In this document: positions 7,722 through 17,948 of the stretch, piece after piece
Layout of the letters: each line of letters opens with the position of its first letter
Position numbering within the stretch: the first letter of the stretch is position 1
Translations under genes and position numbers: made by a program
Source of the DNA: Bifidobacterium oedipodis
GTDB taxonomy: Bacteria; Actinomycetota; Actinomycetes; Actinomycetales; Bifidobacteriaceae
Reading direction: 5' to 3'
Assembly: GCF_012932425.1 (NCBI RefSeq)
Contig: NZ_JAAIII010000001.1
Coordinates: 248,001 to 312,000 of the forward strand
DNA length: 64,000 bases
Notes under the pieces: generated by a model
What the model saw: only the letters and a program-made list of their open reading frames with translations
The model's database searches: none
What the model was told of the DNA's origin: nothing

Positions 7722-10700
7722 ATGTCTTTTTTTGATCCTTTTTCGATGATGTTCGGCTCCGACGACGATAATTCGAGCGCCCGCCGCCCCAACACCAATC
7801 GTGCCAACGGCGACGACCCGATTATCCTCAACGTCGAGGCAGACGGGGACGGCCCATCCGGTGCACGCACCAGCGGCCCTGCCGGCGGCTTTGGTGGCGC
7901 TCGTCCGCCGCGAGGTCCAGCCAACCCACGCCTGACCCGCAGGCCGGCTTCTCAGCCGGGTGCCAGCCGTGGTAGCAAAATCCTGATCGGCGTGGTGTTG
8001 GCCTTGGCCGTCATTGTCGGCCTGTTCTTCGGCTTGTCCCGCTTCATCACCGACCTGATGTGGTACGGCCAGCTTGGCTTCGCCTCCGTGGTCTGGACCC
8101 AGCTTGGCGTGAAAATCGGCCTGTGGATCGCCTACGCGCTGCTCGTGGCCCTGACCGGCTTCATCTCCGCATGGCTGGCAATTCGCGCCCGCCCCGATTC
8201 GGCCGACGGTTCGACCATTCGCATTAACGGTGACGTGATCGAAGTGGGCAAATCCGTCAGTTCCAAAACCGCGCGCCGTGTGGCCGTGGTCATTTCCCTG
8301 ATCGTCGGTGTGATGTTCGGTGCCCAATTCAATGCGAATTGGAGCGAAATCCTGCTCATGTTCAACGCACAGAGCTTCGGCACCACCGATCCGCAATTCG
8401 GATTGGACAACGGGTTCTACGTATTCGTGCTGCCCGGCCTGAAACTGGTGCTTACCGCCGTTTCCATCCTGCTTGGAGTCGGTCTGGTATTCTGTGCCGT
8501 CACCCATGTGCTGATGGGCGGCATTCGCATCACCATGCCGGTGAACGGGCGTGGTCTGTTCTCCATCACCAAGCGTTGCCGCCGTCAGGTCGCCATCTGG
8601 CTGATGCTCAATATGTTCGCTTTGGCCGCCCATCAGGTGGTCGGCGTATTCGACCATCTGACCGCGCAGGGTTCGCGTATCACCGGCGCGCAGTACACCG
8701 CCGTGCACGCCACCATTCCGGTCACCTTCATCATGGCCGCGATCATTGCCATCCTCGGCGTGGTGTTGGGCATTTGGCTGATGCGCTCGCATGCGCTTGA
8801 AGGTCAGGCCACCATCGGTGTGCGTGCCTCCGCCGCGCTCAAGGCATGGCGTGTGCCGGTGGTTTCCATCGCGGCCACCGTGGTCATCGCCCTGGTGCTT
8901 ACCGTCGCTTGGCCGGTGCTGCTGCAGCGATTCCGCGTCAACCCGAACGCACAGGAGATGGAATCCACTTACATCCAGCGCAATATCGACGCCACCCGTG
9001 CCGCCTATGGGCTCGATAACTTGAAGACGGAGCAGTACGAGGCCACTACCAAGGGCGAGCAGGGTGCGCTCGCCGAAGAGGCGGACACCACCGCACAGAT
9101 TCGTCTGCTTGACCCGCAGGTCGTCTCTCCGACGTTCAAGCAGCTGCAGCAGTCCAAGCAGTACTACACCTTCGCCGATACGCTCGCCGTGGACAAGTAC
9201 GAGGTCGATGGCGTCTCCCAAGACACCGTCATCGCCGCTCGTGAGCTGGATCTTGACGGCAACGACAACCGTTCGTGGATCAACGATCACACCGTGTACA
9301 CCCACGGTTACGGCGTTGTGGCCGCCTACGGCAACAAGGTCACCGCCGACGGACAGCCGATGTTCTTCGAATCTGGCATCCCCACCCAGGGCAAGCTCAC
9401 CGACAGCGAACATTATGAGCCGCGCATCTACTTCTCGCCGAACCTTAACGATTCCGGCGACTATGCGATTGTCGGCGCTCCCGAGGGGACCAAGGGCTGG
9501 GAGTTCGATTATCCGACCGGTTCCGAAGGTGCCCTGACCACCTTCACCGGTGACGGCGGCCCGTCCGTGGGCAATATGGTCAGCCGCATCCTGTATGCGA
9601 TCCGATTCGGATCCGACCAGATCCTCTTCTCCGATCGCGTCAACAGCGACTCGCAGATTCTTTACAACCGTTCGCCCAAGGAACGCGTCGCCGCCGTGGC
9701 ACCATACCTCACGCTTGACGGTCGCGTCTACCCGGCTGTGGTGGATGGCCGCGTCAAGTGGATCGTGGACGGCTACACCACTTCCGACGCCTACCCGTAT
9801 TCGCAGATGACCGATCTGGGAACCGCCACCCAGGACTCCACCACCGTCACCTCCGACACGGTGACATCCCTGGGCCAGCAGCAGGCCAACTATATTCGTA
9901 ATTCGGTTAAGGCCACGGTTGATGCTTACGATGGCTCCGTGGATTTGTACGTATGGGATGACAGCGATCCTGTGATCAAGGCATGGCAGCAGATCTTCCC
10001 CGGCCAGTACCACTCGCTTTCCGATATCTCCGGTGACCTGATGAGCCACTTGCGGTATCCGGAAGGCCTGTTCAAGGTGCAGCGCGAACTGCTGTCCAAG
10101 TATCATGTGACCTCCGCCAACCAGTACTATTCGGGCGAGGATTTCTGGCAGACGCCGGTTGACCCCACCGAATCGCAGGCGCAGCAGGACCAGGACATTC
10201 TCCAGCCGCCCTATTATCTGACGCTGCAGACCGGCGGAACCGCCGAACCCGTGTTCTCGCTGACCTCCACCTATATTCCCGCTGGCGCCTCGACCCGCGA
10301 AATCCTCACGGGATTCCTGTCGGTCGACTCCGACGCTGGAAACGAAACCGGCAAAATCGGAGCAAACTACGGAACGATCCGATTGCAGGAGTTGCCTAAG
10401 GATTCCAACGTGCCCGGCCCTGGACAGGCGCAGAACAACTTCAACGCCAATGCTGATGTGTCCAAGGAACTGAACCTGCTGCAATCCGGCGACACCCAGG
10501 TGGTGCGCGGCAATCTGCTGACGCTGCCGCTTGGTGGCGGCTTGGTTTACGTGCAGCCGGTGTATGTGAAGTCCTCGGGTGCCACCTCGTTCCCGCTGCT
10601 GAAGAAAACGCTGGTGGCCTTCGGCGATCAGGTCGGTTTCGCGGATACGCTGGATGAGGCGCTCGACCAAGTCTTCGGTGGTGATTCCGGCGCGGCTGCA

Positions 10701-11006
10701 GGTGATGCCGACAACGTCGAGAGTGCAACCGGCGACTCGTCCAACAACACCGGCACCACCGATAGCCAGACAACAACCGGTGGCGCAACGGATGGCGAAA
10801 CCAGCAACGGCGACAAGTCCGATGCCTCCAACGGCAATTCCAATGGTTCGAGCGGTAACACCGACCTCCAGCAGGCGCTTAAGGATGCGAACCAGGCCTA
10901 TGAGGATGGTCGCAAGGCTTTGCAGGACGGCGATTGGGCTGCCTATGGCAAGGCTCAGGACGCTCTGAAGGAGGCCTTGAACAAGGCCGTCGAGCTTGGA
11001 GAATAA
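7722..11006 (+). CDS. UPF0182 family large membrane protein
   Basis: A 1094-residue member of the UPF0182 (COG1615) family, found throughout Actinobacteria and with no established function. After a polar, Pro/Gly-rich N-terminus (1-85) come about seven membrane helices (roughly 90-400), then a large extracytoplasmic region (about 410-980) rich in Tyr, Asp and Thr. The C-terminus has a Ser/Asn/Gly/Thr/Asp low-complexity linker (about 985-1050) and a final helical segment with LQQALKDANQAYEDGRKALQ. Family members share this architecture, including the helical tail. The stop codon overlaps the ATG of the following acetyltransferase by one base (TAATG), so the two are translationally coupled. Confidence 0.9.
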   Translation: MSFFDPFSMMFGSDDDNSSARRPNTNRANGDDPIILNVEADGDGPSGARTSGPAGGFGGARPPRGPANPRLTRRPASQPGASRGSKILIGVVLALAVIVGLFFGLSRFITDLMWYGQLGFASVVWTQLGVKIGLWIAYALLVALTGFISAWLAIRARPDSADGSTIRINGDVIEVGKSVSSKTARRVAVVISLIVGVMFGAQFNANWSEILLMFNAQSFGTTDPQFGLDNGFYVFVLPGLKLVLTAVSILLGVGLVFCAVTHVLMGGIRITMPVNGRGLFSITKRCRRQVAIWLMLNMFALAAHQVVGVFDHLTAQGSRITGAQYTAVHATIPVTFIMAAIIAILGVVLGIWLMRSHALEGQATIGVRASAALKAWRVPVVSIAATVVIALVLTVAWPVLLQRFRVNPNAQEMESTYIQRNIDATRAAYGLDNLKTEQYEATTKGEQGALAEEADTTAQIRLLDPQVVSPTFKQLQQSKQYYTFADTLAVDKYEVDGVSQDTVIAARELDLDGNDNRSWINDHTVYTHGYGVVAAYGNKVTADGQPMFFESGIPTQGKLTDSEHYEPRIYFSPNLNDSGDYAIVGAPEGTKGWEFDYPTGSEGALTTFTGDGGPSVGNMVSRILYAIRFGSDQILFSDRVNSDSQILYNRSPKERVAAVAPYLTLDGRVYPAVVDGRVKWIVDGYTTSDAYPYSQMTDLGTATQDSTTVTSDTVTSLGQQQANYIRNSVKATVDAYDGSVDLYVWDDSDPVIKAWQQIFPGQYHSLSDISGDLMSHLRYPEGLFKVQRELLSKYHVTSANQYYSGEDFWQTPVDPTESQAQQDQDILQPPYYLTLQTGGTAEPVFSLTSTYIPAGASTREILTGFLSVDSDAGNETGKIGANYGTIRLQELPKDSNVPGPGQAQNNFNANADVSKELNLLQSGDTQVVRGNLLTLPLGGGLVYVQPVYVKSSGATSFPLLKKTLVAFGDQVGFADTLDEALDQVFGGDSGAAAGDADNVESATGDSSNNTGTTDSQTTTGGATDGETSNGDKSDASNGNSNGSSGNTDLQQALKDANQAYEDGRKALQDGDWAAYGKAQDALKEALNKAVELGE

Positions 11007-11536
11007 TGGCTGTCCGTTACCGTATTCGCGAAGCCGATCCGACTTCCGCGCTCGACATCCAGGCGATCACCGACATCTACAATGCGTCGGTGATCGCCGG
11101 CGGATCGAGCGCCGACACCACACCACGCACCTTCGAGCAGCGTCGCGCATGGATCGAAGCACACCAGTCGCCCTACGCGGTGTTTGTGGTCGAAGCCGAA
11201 TCGACTGACGAACCATCCGATCGTCGCATCATCGCATTCGGCGCCCTCTCCGTGTTCTATGCCCGCGCCGGATACGACAGGGTCACTGACCTTGCCTATT
11301 ACATTGCTCCCGAATGGCAGCGCAAAGGCGTCGGCACCTTCCTGTTGGGCGGATTGCTTGACGAGTGCCGCAAACGCCATATGCGCAAGGCATGCGGCAT
11401 TATTTTCGCCGACAATGCCGGCTCCATCGCGCTGATGCACAGGTTCGGCTTCACCCAGTTCGGCCTCATGCCCGATGCCGCCACCGATTCGACCGGCACC
11501 ATGCGTGATATGAGCTACTGGTACCTCGATTTGTAA
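11006..11536 (+). CDS. GNAT acetyltransferase, phosphinothricin acetyltransferase-like
   Basis: A 176-residue acetyltransferase with the features of the Pat/Bar-like GNAT group: the start YRIREADPTSALDIQAITDIYNAS, the segment TPRTFEQRRAWIEAH, and acetyl-CoA loop residues in QRKGVGTFLLGGLLDECR, followed by FADNAGSIALMHRFGF. Such enzymes N-acetylate amino-acid-like substrates such as L-amino acid sulfoximines. Herbicide resistance itself is not implied. The start is the ATG overlapping the UPF0182 stop codon, which makes this the second gene of that operon. A GC-rich hairpin follows. Confidence 0.85.
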   Translation: MAVRYRIREADPTSALDIQAITDIYNASVIAGGSSADTTPRTFEQRRAWIEAHQSPYAVFVVEAESTDEPSDRRIIAFGALSVFYARAGYDRVTDLAYYIAPEWQRKGVGTFLLGGLLDECRKRHMRKACGIIFADNAGSIALMHRFGFTQFGLMPDAATDSTGTMRDMSYWYLDL

Positions 11537-11572
11537 AACTTCTACGATGTTGAGGTTCTGCGAAACCATATA

Positions 11573-11607
11573 TTTGGCCCGCAACGGCAACAGCCTTGCG
11601 GGCCAAA
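11573..11607 (+). terminator. Hairpin terminator after the acetyltransferase gene
   Basis: TTTGGCCCGCAA (11573-11584) pairs perfectly with TTGCGGGCCAAA (11596-11607) around an 11-nt loop. No T-run follows. It separates the UPF0182 operon from pth. Confidence 0.7.
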
Positions 11608-11745
11608 CCATAGTTCGTTCACCTTGCCAACACTCCTCATAAGGATGCCCGGTGAGGAGACCCTCGGCTGAGCCACCTTGGATGTGTGCGCGGTTGATGG
11701 TTGCGGGTAGAATCAACCCGTTTGTATGAGTATGAGAGGATTGCT

Positions 11746-12345
11746 ATGGCATCGGATTTCTGGCTGATCGCGGGATTGGGCAACCCGGGCAAAAAATACG
11801 AGGATACGCGCCACAATATGGGCTTTATGACAGCCGATGTGTTGGCCGAACGCTGGAGCGTGCATTTCGCCGATCACAAGGGCTTGGCCATGTTGGGCAA
11901 AGGCGCAATGAACCTTGAAGGGCGCACGGTCAAGTTCTTCCTCGCCAAACCGCTGACCTATATGAACGACTCAGGCAATGCGGTTGCCTCGATCAGCGCC
12001 TACTACCAAATCGAACCGGACCACATCATCGTGATCCACGACGACATGGATTTGGACTTCGGACGCATCAAAGTCAAGGCCGGTGGCTCCGCAGGCGGCC
12101 ACAACGGCATCAAATCCATCGACCGTTCGCTGGGCACGCCGAAATACGCTCGCGTGCGCATGGGCGTGGGGCATTCCCGCCGTGGTGCGAACGCGCATGA
12201 CAATACCATCAACTGGGTGCTCGGTGGTTTCGGCCCTGATCAGCGCAAACAGCTGCCGGAATTCCTCGCCGATGGTGCCGATGCGGCCGAAGACATCATT
12301 TTCCATGGCCTGAACAAAACGCAGGAAAAGTTCAATGGCCGCTGA
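11746..12345 (+). CDS. pth: Peptidyl-tRNA hydrolase
   Basis: Pth cleaves peptidyl-tRNAs released from stalled ribosomes and is essential in most bacteria. The 199-residue protein shows the family signatures GLGNPGKKYEDTRHN near residues 10-24 (catalytic His in TRHN), FFLAKPLTYMNDSG near 66-79, and VIHDDMDLDFG with GGSAGGHNGIKS near 98-124. The ATG at 11746 follows GAGAGGA at good spacing. Longer in-frame starts upstream would add an unconserved leader. Its last 11 bp overlap the start of mfd, so the two are transcribed and probably translated together. Confidence 0.96.
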   Translation: MASDFWLIAGLGNPGKKYEDTRHNMGFMTADVLAERWSVHFADHKGLAMLGKGAMNLEGRTVKFFLAKPLTYMNDSGNAVASISAYYQIEPDHIIVIHDDMDLDFGRIKVKAGGSAGGHNGIKSIDRSLGTPKYARVRMGVGHSRRGANAHDNTINWVLGGFGPDQRKQLPEFLADGADAAEDIIFHGLNKTQEKFNGR

Positions 12346-15300
12346 ACGCACCGCTGCCAACGGCGGCACCACGCATGGACTGTTGGCTGGCATACTGGCC
12401 GAATTACACAAGGATTCTGCGTTCCGCTCTTTGGTGACCGGTAGCATCGAGCCGCCCGAATCCGATGTGGATCCGAGCATCACCGTAGGTGCCCCCGACG
12501 GATTGCGTCCGGCCATTGCTGCCGCTATAGCGCAAGGGGATTCGGATCATGGCGCGGCACCCAAACCGGTGGTACTGGTTGTGGCCTCGGGCCGCGAAGC
12601 CGAGGAAACCGTGGCTTCACTGCGCTCTTGGTATGACGGCGACCCGAACGATATCGCCCAGCTGGAAGCGTGGGAGACCCTGCCGCACGAGCGTTTGAGC
12701 CCACGAGCCGACACGGTGGCCAGCCGTATGGCCACCTTCCGCCGCCTGAAGCATCCGGATACGAATAATCCGATGTTCGGGCCGATTCGCATCCTGGTGA
12801 TGCCGGTTCGCTCGCTGATTCAACCCGTGGTCGAAGGATTGGGCGATGTGGAACCGCTGGTGTTCACCACCGGTGAGGATCTGCCGTTGGATGAAGCCGC
12901 ACGTCGCCTGACCGAAAACGCCTATACGCGCGTGGACCTGGTGATGGATCGTGGCGAATTCGCCGTGCGTGGCGGCATTCTTGATGTGTTCCCGCCCACT
13001 GCGCCGCACCCTGTGCGCATTGAATTCTTCGGCGATGAAATCGAGGCCATCCACCAATTCCACGCCTCCGACCAGCGCACTTACGGCGAGGAATTGAACA
13101 CCATCTGGGCCACCGCATGCCGTGAGCTGCAATTAACCGATGCTGTGCGTGCTCGCGCCAAAACCCTGATTGGTTCGATTCCCAACGCCGAAGACATGCT
13201 CGAATCCATCGCCAACGCTATTCCGGTCGAAGGCATGGAATCCCTGATGCCGGCGCTTGTCGACCGTCTGGAACCGGTGCCGTCATTGCTGCCCAAGGGT
13301 GCCGTGATACTGCTGAGCGACCCGGAAAAGCTGCGCCGCTCCGCCGAGGATCTGGCCAAAACCGCCAACGAGTTCTTGGCTGCCAGCTGGCATGTGGCGG
13401 CCTCCGGACATGGTGCCGGTGCACCCATCAGCTTCGACGAAGCCAGCTTCCTCGACTATGAAGAGACCATCAGCTCGCTCGCCTTCAGCGAACATGAGGT
13501 TATCAAGCTCACCAGCTTCGGTGTGGACACCAGCCTGGCAGGCCATGTCATGCTCGATGCCGGCGCGCCGGCCGAATTCCGCGGTGATGAAAGCAAAGCC
13601 AGCCAAGGCATCGAAGGATTAATCGATGCAGGCTACCAGGTGACCATTACCGCTGCGGCGGCGGGCACCTTGGCACGACTGAAGCGTGCGATCAACACCA
13701 CCGGCATCACCACTTTCGACGTCATCCGCTCCAACGCCATCGATGGTTTCGTGGATCACGCCGCCAAAATCGCGTTGCTGACAGAACGCGATCTGACCGG
13801 TCGCTCCACCGCGGCGGGCGTGGCGAAAACACCGAAGCGCAGGCGTAAAGCCATCGACCTGATGGAACTGAAAACCGGCGACTATGTGGTGCATGAACAA
13901 CATGGCATCGGTCGTTTCGTCGAAATGCGCCAGCGCACCATCGGTGTTGGGGCAAATAAAACCACCCGCGAATACTTGGTCATCGAATACGCGCCATCCA
14001 AGCGTGGCGCTCCCGCGGATAAGCTGTTCATCCCCACCGATCAGCTCGATCAGGTCAGCAAATACATCGGTGCCGAAGCCCCCAAGCTCAACAAGCTCGG
14101 CGGCTCCGACTGGGCGGCCACCAAGGCCAAAGCCAGAAAACACGTGCGCGAAATCGCCGACGATCTGGTCAAACTGTATTCGGCGCGCCAGGCAGCCAAA
14201 GGTTTCGCCTTCAGCCCCGACACCCCATGGCAGAAGGAGTTGGAAGACGCGTTTCCTTACCAGGAGACGGCCGACCAGTTGACCACCATTGACGAAGTGA
14301 AGGCCGATATGGAAAAGCCGATCCCGATGGATCGGCTGATCTGCGGCGACGTGGGCTTCGGCAAAACCGAAATCGCCGTGCGCGCCGCTTTCAAGGCCGT
14401 ACAGGACGGCAAGCAGGTGGCCGTGCTCGTGCCCACCACATTGCTGGTGCAGCAGCATTACGAAACGTTCTCGGAACGTTTCGAAGGATTCCCGGTGAAT
14501 GTGGCGGCCATGAGCCGATTCCAAACCACCAAGCAGGTCAACGAAACCATCGACGGCATCCAAGAGGGCACGGTGGATGTGGTGATCGGCACACACAAAC
14601 TCCTGAACCCGAAGATCAAGTTCAAGGATCTGGGCCTGGTCATCATCGATGAGGAACAGCGTTTCGGCGTGGAGCATAAGGAGACGCTCAAAGCGCTCAA
14701 AACCAACGTCGATGTGCTCTCCCTATCCGCCACGCCTATCCCCAGAACCCTGGAAATGGCGGTTACCGGCATCCGTGAGATGTCCACGCTGGCCACGCCT
14801 CCCGAGGATCGTCTGCCGGTGCTCACCTATGTGGGTGCCTACGAGGATGCGCAGGTCACCGCTGCCGTGCGTCGCGAGTTGTTGCGCGGCGGACAGGTGT
14901 TCTACGTGCACAACCGCGTGGAAGACATCGCGCACGTCGCCGAGAAAATCCACACGCTTGTGCCCGAATCGCATGTCGGCATCGCGCACGGCAAGATGGG
15001 GGAGAAGCAGCTCGACCAGATCATCCGTGACTTCTGGCATCGTGACATCGATGTGCTGGTATGCACCACGATCATCGAAACTGGCCTGGATATTTCCAAT
15101 GCGAACACGCTGATCGTGGATCATGCCGACCGTTTTGGCCTCTCGCAGCTGCACCAGTTGCGCGGTCGTGTGGGTCGTGGCCGTGAACGCGCCTACGCCT
15201 ACTTCCTGTACGATCCTGCCAAGCCGATGACCGAGCAGTCGCATGATCGCCTGGCCACCATCGCGCAGAACACGGCGTTGGGCTCCGGCTTCGACGTGGC

Positions 15301-15919
15301 CATGAAGGATTTGGAACTGCGCGGCACCGGCAATTTGCTCGGTGACGAACAGTCCGGCCATATCGAAGGCGTGGGTTTCGACCTGTATGTGCGCATGGTT
15401 TCCGAAGCCGTCGAAGCATACAAGGAGCCCGAGCAGGCCGTCGAACCGGTGGCGGTGAGCATCGACCTGCCGATTGAAGCGTCGATTCCGGTCGATTACA
15501 TAGACTCCGACAAGCTGCGCCTCGAAGCCTACCGCAAGTTGGCTGCCGCACGAGACGAGCATGATCTGCAGGATCTGCGGGAGGAACTGACCGACCGTTA
15601 CGGCAAGCCGCCGGTCGAATTCGAAACCCTGTTCGACGTCGCCCGCCTCAAGTTCAAGGCGCGCAAACTTGGCATTTCGGAAATCCTCGCCCAATCGAAT
15701 CGTGTGCGCGTGGGCCGCATCGACCCGCCCGAAAGCGTGCAGATGCGCATGTCCCGCATTTACAAGGGCTGCCAGTACCGGCCGGTTACTCACCAACTGC
15801 TGGTACCCGCCCCCTTCAACGGCTCACTGGGTCAACCCGCCATGACCTCCGACCAAATCGTCCTGTGGGCCAACCAGCTTCTGGACGACCTGGCATGGAA
15901 TCCGAGCGCAAAGCGCTGA
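12335..15919 (+). CDS. mfd: Transcription-repair coupling factor
   Basis: Mfd removes RNA polymerase stalled at DNA lesions using ATP and recruits UvrA. The 1194-residue protein has the full domain set: a UvrB-like N-terminal region (damage-recognition homology, for example RGGILDVFPP near 210), the RNA-polymerase-interacting domain (TGDYVVHEQHGIGRF from about 514), the superfamily 2 helicase with Walker A GDVGFGKTE (about 671), Walker B DEEQRFG (about 772) and the RecG-like QLRGRVGRGRERAYAY, and the C-terminal TRCF domain. The start ATG lies inside the end of pth. No terminator is obvious in the 15 bp before the convergent sensor kinase gene. Confidence 0.97.
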   Translation: MAAERTAANGGTTHGLLAGILAELHKDSAFRSLVTGSIEPPESDVDPSITVGAPDGLRPAIAAAIAQGDSDHGAAPKPVVLVVASGREAEETVASLRSWYDGDPNDIAQLEAWETLPHERLSPRADTVASRMATFRRLKHPDTNNPMFGPIRILVMPVRSLIQPVVEGLGDVEPLVFTTGEDLPLDEAARRLTENAYTRVDLVMDRGEFAVRGGILDVFPPTAPHPVRIEFFGDEIEAIHQFHASDQRTYGEELNTIWATACRELQLTDAVRARAKTLIGSIPNAEDMLESIANAIPVEGMESLMPALVDRLEPVPSLLPKGAVILLSDPEKLRRSAEDLAKTANEFLAASWHVAASGHGAGAPISFDEASFLDYEETISSLAFSEHEVIKLTSFGVDTSLAGHVMLDAGAPAEFRGDESKASQGIEGLIDAGYQVTITAAAAGTLARLKRAINTTGITTFDVIRSNAIDGFVDHAAKIALLTERDLTGRSTAAGVAKTPKRRRKAIDLMELKTGDYVVHEQHGIGRFVEMRQRTIGVGANKTTREYLVIEYAPSKRGAPADKLFIPTDQLDQVSKYIGAEAPKLNKLGGSDWAATKAKARKHVREIADDLVKLYSARQAAKGFAFSPDTPWQKELEDAFPYQETADQLTTIDEVKADMEKPIPMDRLICGDVGFGKTEIAVRAAFKAVQDGKQVAVLVPTTLLVQQHYETFSERFEGFPVNVAAMSRFQTTKQVNETIDGIQEGTVDVVIGTHKLLNPKIKFKDLGLVIIDEEQRFGVEHKETLKALKTNVDVLSLSATPIPRTLEMAVTGIREMSTLATPPEDRLPVLTYVGAYEDAQVTAAVRRELLRGGQVFYVHNRVEDIAHVAEKIHTLVPESHVGIAHGKMGEKQLDQIIRDFWHRDIDVLVCTTIIETGLDISNANTLIVDHADRFGLSQLHQLRGRVGRGRERAYAYFLYDPAKPMTEQSHDRLATIAQNTALGSGFDVAMKDLELRGTGNLLGDEQSGHIEGVGFDLYVRMVSEAVEAYKEPEQAVEPVAVSIDLPIEASIPVDYIDSDKLRLEAYRKLAAARDEHDLQDLREELTDRYGKPPVEFETLFDVARLKFKARKLGISEILAQSNRVRVGRIDPPESVQMRMSRIYKGCQYRPVTHQLLVPAPFNGSLGQPAMTSDQIVLWANQLLDDLAWNPSAKR

Positions 15920-15934
15920 ATCGAATCGTGTGGG

Positions 15935-17161
15935 TCAGCGATACCCGTTGCTGTAAGACACGGGTATCCTGGCCACCACGGACCACTGACCTCCGCCCGA
16001 ATTGATATCCAGTCGGCCGCCCAAGCGTTCGAGCGCCGTGGCATAGTAGGACAGCCCAAGTCCGGTGGACTTGCCATCGCTGCAGACTGCATTTGCCGTG
16101 AACCGGGGCGTGTTGCAGGTCGAAATCACGATGGCGTCAGGCTTATCCTGCACCGATACGATATATCCGTGGTCTCGGTCGGCGTACTTGCCGATATTGG
16201 CGCATAATTCATTGATCAGCCCAACAGCCAGATCGGCTACGGATGTGGGGAGTTCGTGAGCTGTCGCATCCTCAATCAATATGGTGCCCGTCAAACCAAG
16301 CGAAGCCAGCCGATCGGACTGCTGGGTCATGGTCTGCCGCACACGCTCCAGCCACAAACGATTCGATTCGGAAACATTGCCGTTACCAGATTGCTGCGCA
16401 TTGCTATCGCGCAGCAGTGACACGATTCGGCGAGTATATGCCAAGGTTTCGTTGACTTCTTGACGTATGTTGCCGTATTCGGTACGGGCCGCTTCCGCGC
16501 TGATATTGCCCGAGACTTCGATATCATGTTCGAGCCGTAAAGTCAGATTGCTTAAGCGTGTGGCCACTTCGTCGTGCAGTTCGGTAACGATGCACATGCG
16601 ATGATGCTGTTCCGTCTCGCGCATACGGGCGCGTTCGGTGCGGATGCGATGCTGTGTTATCGCCACGATAAGCAGTATGAGATCCAACCCGGTAAGCGCA
16701 ATCGCCAGCATTGCCCAACCGAAGTAGGTATCTAGATGCAGGTTGCCGCTTAGCGTGCCAAAACAGGCCATAGCCAGTGAGCCGATAGTAATCGCTGCCA
16801 TGGCGAGAAGTGCATCCGATGCAGACAGCACGGCGCAGGCAAACAGTAGGTTGATGATCAGCATAGGACTGACGCAGAATGCCGTAGGTGGCAGGCATGC
16901 GGCGATTGTCCATATGCATGCGATGGCGATGGCACCATTGCGCGGCGACCATGCCATAGCGATGGTGGTGACGATGGTGAGGATGGTCAATAGAGCGGGA
17001 GCGGGGCCGAATACGGCGGACCATTCACCGCGCATCAAGGCTATGGTGCCCACGACATCCGCAATGGTGATGAGCGCTGCACAGGCCAAGATTGCTGCGG
17101 ATGGACGACAGTGAGCAATCGCTCGATTATGGTGCGTTATAGGAAGTGTCGGGATACACAT
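15935..17161 (-). CDS. Two-component sensor histidine kinase, NarL/DesK type
   Basis: A 408-residue membrane kinase. Hydrophobic segments at about 22-42, 55-72, 77-95, 100-115, 118-135 and 147-170 form a multi-pass sensor without a large external loop. The phospho-acceptor is H196 in ELHDEVATRLSNL, a HisKA_3 dimerisation helix, followed by the ATPase with NELCANIGKY (N box) and STGLGLSYYATALERLGG (G box). Kinases of this type often sense membrane state or cell-wall stress, but the signal here is unknown. The start at 17161 overlaps the end of the response regulator by 25 bp, so the pair is co-transcribed with the regulator first. It is convergent with mfd. Confidence 0.88.
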   Translation of the reverse strand: MCIPTLPITHHNRAIAHCRPSAAILACAALITIADVVGTIALMRGEWSAVFGPAPALLTILTIVTTIAMAWSPRNGAIAIACIWTIAACLPPTAFCVSPMLIINLLFACAVLSASDALLAMAAITIGSLAMACFGTLSGNLHLDTYFGWAMLAIALTGLDLILLIVAITQHRIRTERARMRETEQHHRMCIVTELHDEVATRLSNLTLRLEHDIEVSGNISAEAARTEYGNIRQEVNETLAYTRRIVSLLRDSNAQQSGNGNVSESNRLWLERVRQTMTQQSDRLASLGLTGTILIEDATAHELPTSVADLAVGLINELCANIGKYADRDHGYIVSVQDKPDAIVISTCNTPRFTANAVCSDGKSTGLGLSYYATALERLGGRLDINSGGGQWSVVARIPVSYSNGYR

Positions 17162-17814
17162 GCAAGCAATGCCTCCTGCCTTGATGAGGTGCCGGTTTTC
17201 TTCATAACCTGATGAACGTGCACATATACGGTTGCCGAGCTGATGCCAAGAGAACGGGATATGCGTTTGGTGGCCAATCCTTGGGCATACAGGCGCATGA
17301 TGGTTTGTTCGCGCTCGCTGAGTCGTTCCGATTCGTCCATGGCCGTCAACATGTGGTGAGCGTGAAGGGTGTCCATGAAACGAGGGGACTCGCTGTCCGG
17401 ATCATACGGTTCAGCTGCCGCGGCGGCTAGGATAGCCGGTCGCAATTGCGTGGGGATATCGTTTTTCGCAACCAAGGCCTGCGCACCCGCAGACACAAGA
17501 TCCTCCATGAAATCTTTCGGATCGAGGGCCGTGATGCCGACAATGCCAATCGCTGCCGTTTGCTTGCGCAGTGTGCGGCATACGTGCAGCCCATCCATAT
17601 CGGTAAGTGACATATCCAACACCAGCACTTGAGGTGCTTTGCCCACGAAGCAGTGGTGCAATGCTGCAACCCCGGTTGCACTCGCCCAGATGACATGGAA
17701 CGCAGGATCGAGGTGCTCGATATGGGCGCGAATCATGCGCATGGCATACGGGTCGTTTTCGACCAGCCCGATATTGATGGTTTGCGCAGGAGCGCATGAA
17801 ACAGTTGCGTTCAT
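17137..17814 (-). CDS. Two-component response regulator, LuxR/NarL family
   Basis: A 225-residue regulator with a receiver domain (about 12-130) and a C-terminal LuxR-type helix-turn-helix (about 163-220; LSEREQTIMRLYAQGLATKR). The phosphorylation site is D67 in VLVLDMSLTDMDGLHV, and the acidic pocket is E19/D21. It is encoded just upstream of, and overlapping, the sensor kinase gene, so it is its cognate partner. The target genes are not evident. The divergent gene at 17949 for a small membrane-anchored protein, 134 bp away, is an obvious candidate. Confidence 0.9.
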   Translation of the reverse strand: MNATVSCAPAQTINIGLVENDPYAMRMIRAHIEHLDPAFHVIWASATGVAALHHCFVGKAPQVLVLDMSLTDMDGLHVCRTLRKQTAAIGIVGITALDPKDFMEDLVSAGAQALVAKNDIPTQLRPAILAAAAAEPYDPDSESPRFMDTLHAHHMLTAMDESERLSEREQTIMRLYAQGLATKRISRSLGISSATVYVHVHQVMKKTGTSSRQEALLACVSRHFL

Positions 17815-17948
17815 GAAATCCAGTGTATGTTTTCAAAAACGTATGACGCCGCTTACTAAAGGTCTCTTTATCGTGCTTGCCTGTGGAGTGCCACCGATTC
17901 CATAATGAGAGATATTCCAAGCTGTTTCTTCTCATAGTGAGGTGGATC

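Noticed and set aside
7659-10670. A 1003-codon open frame on the minus strand
   Set aside because: It lies wholly antisense to the UPF0182 gene, has His/Gly/Gln-rich composition typical of the complement of GC-rich coding DNA, and has no recognisable domain. It is a shadow frame.
13619-14677. A 352-codon minus-strand frame inside mfd
   Set aside because: Antisense shadow of mfd with no domain or ribosome binding site.
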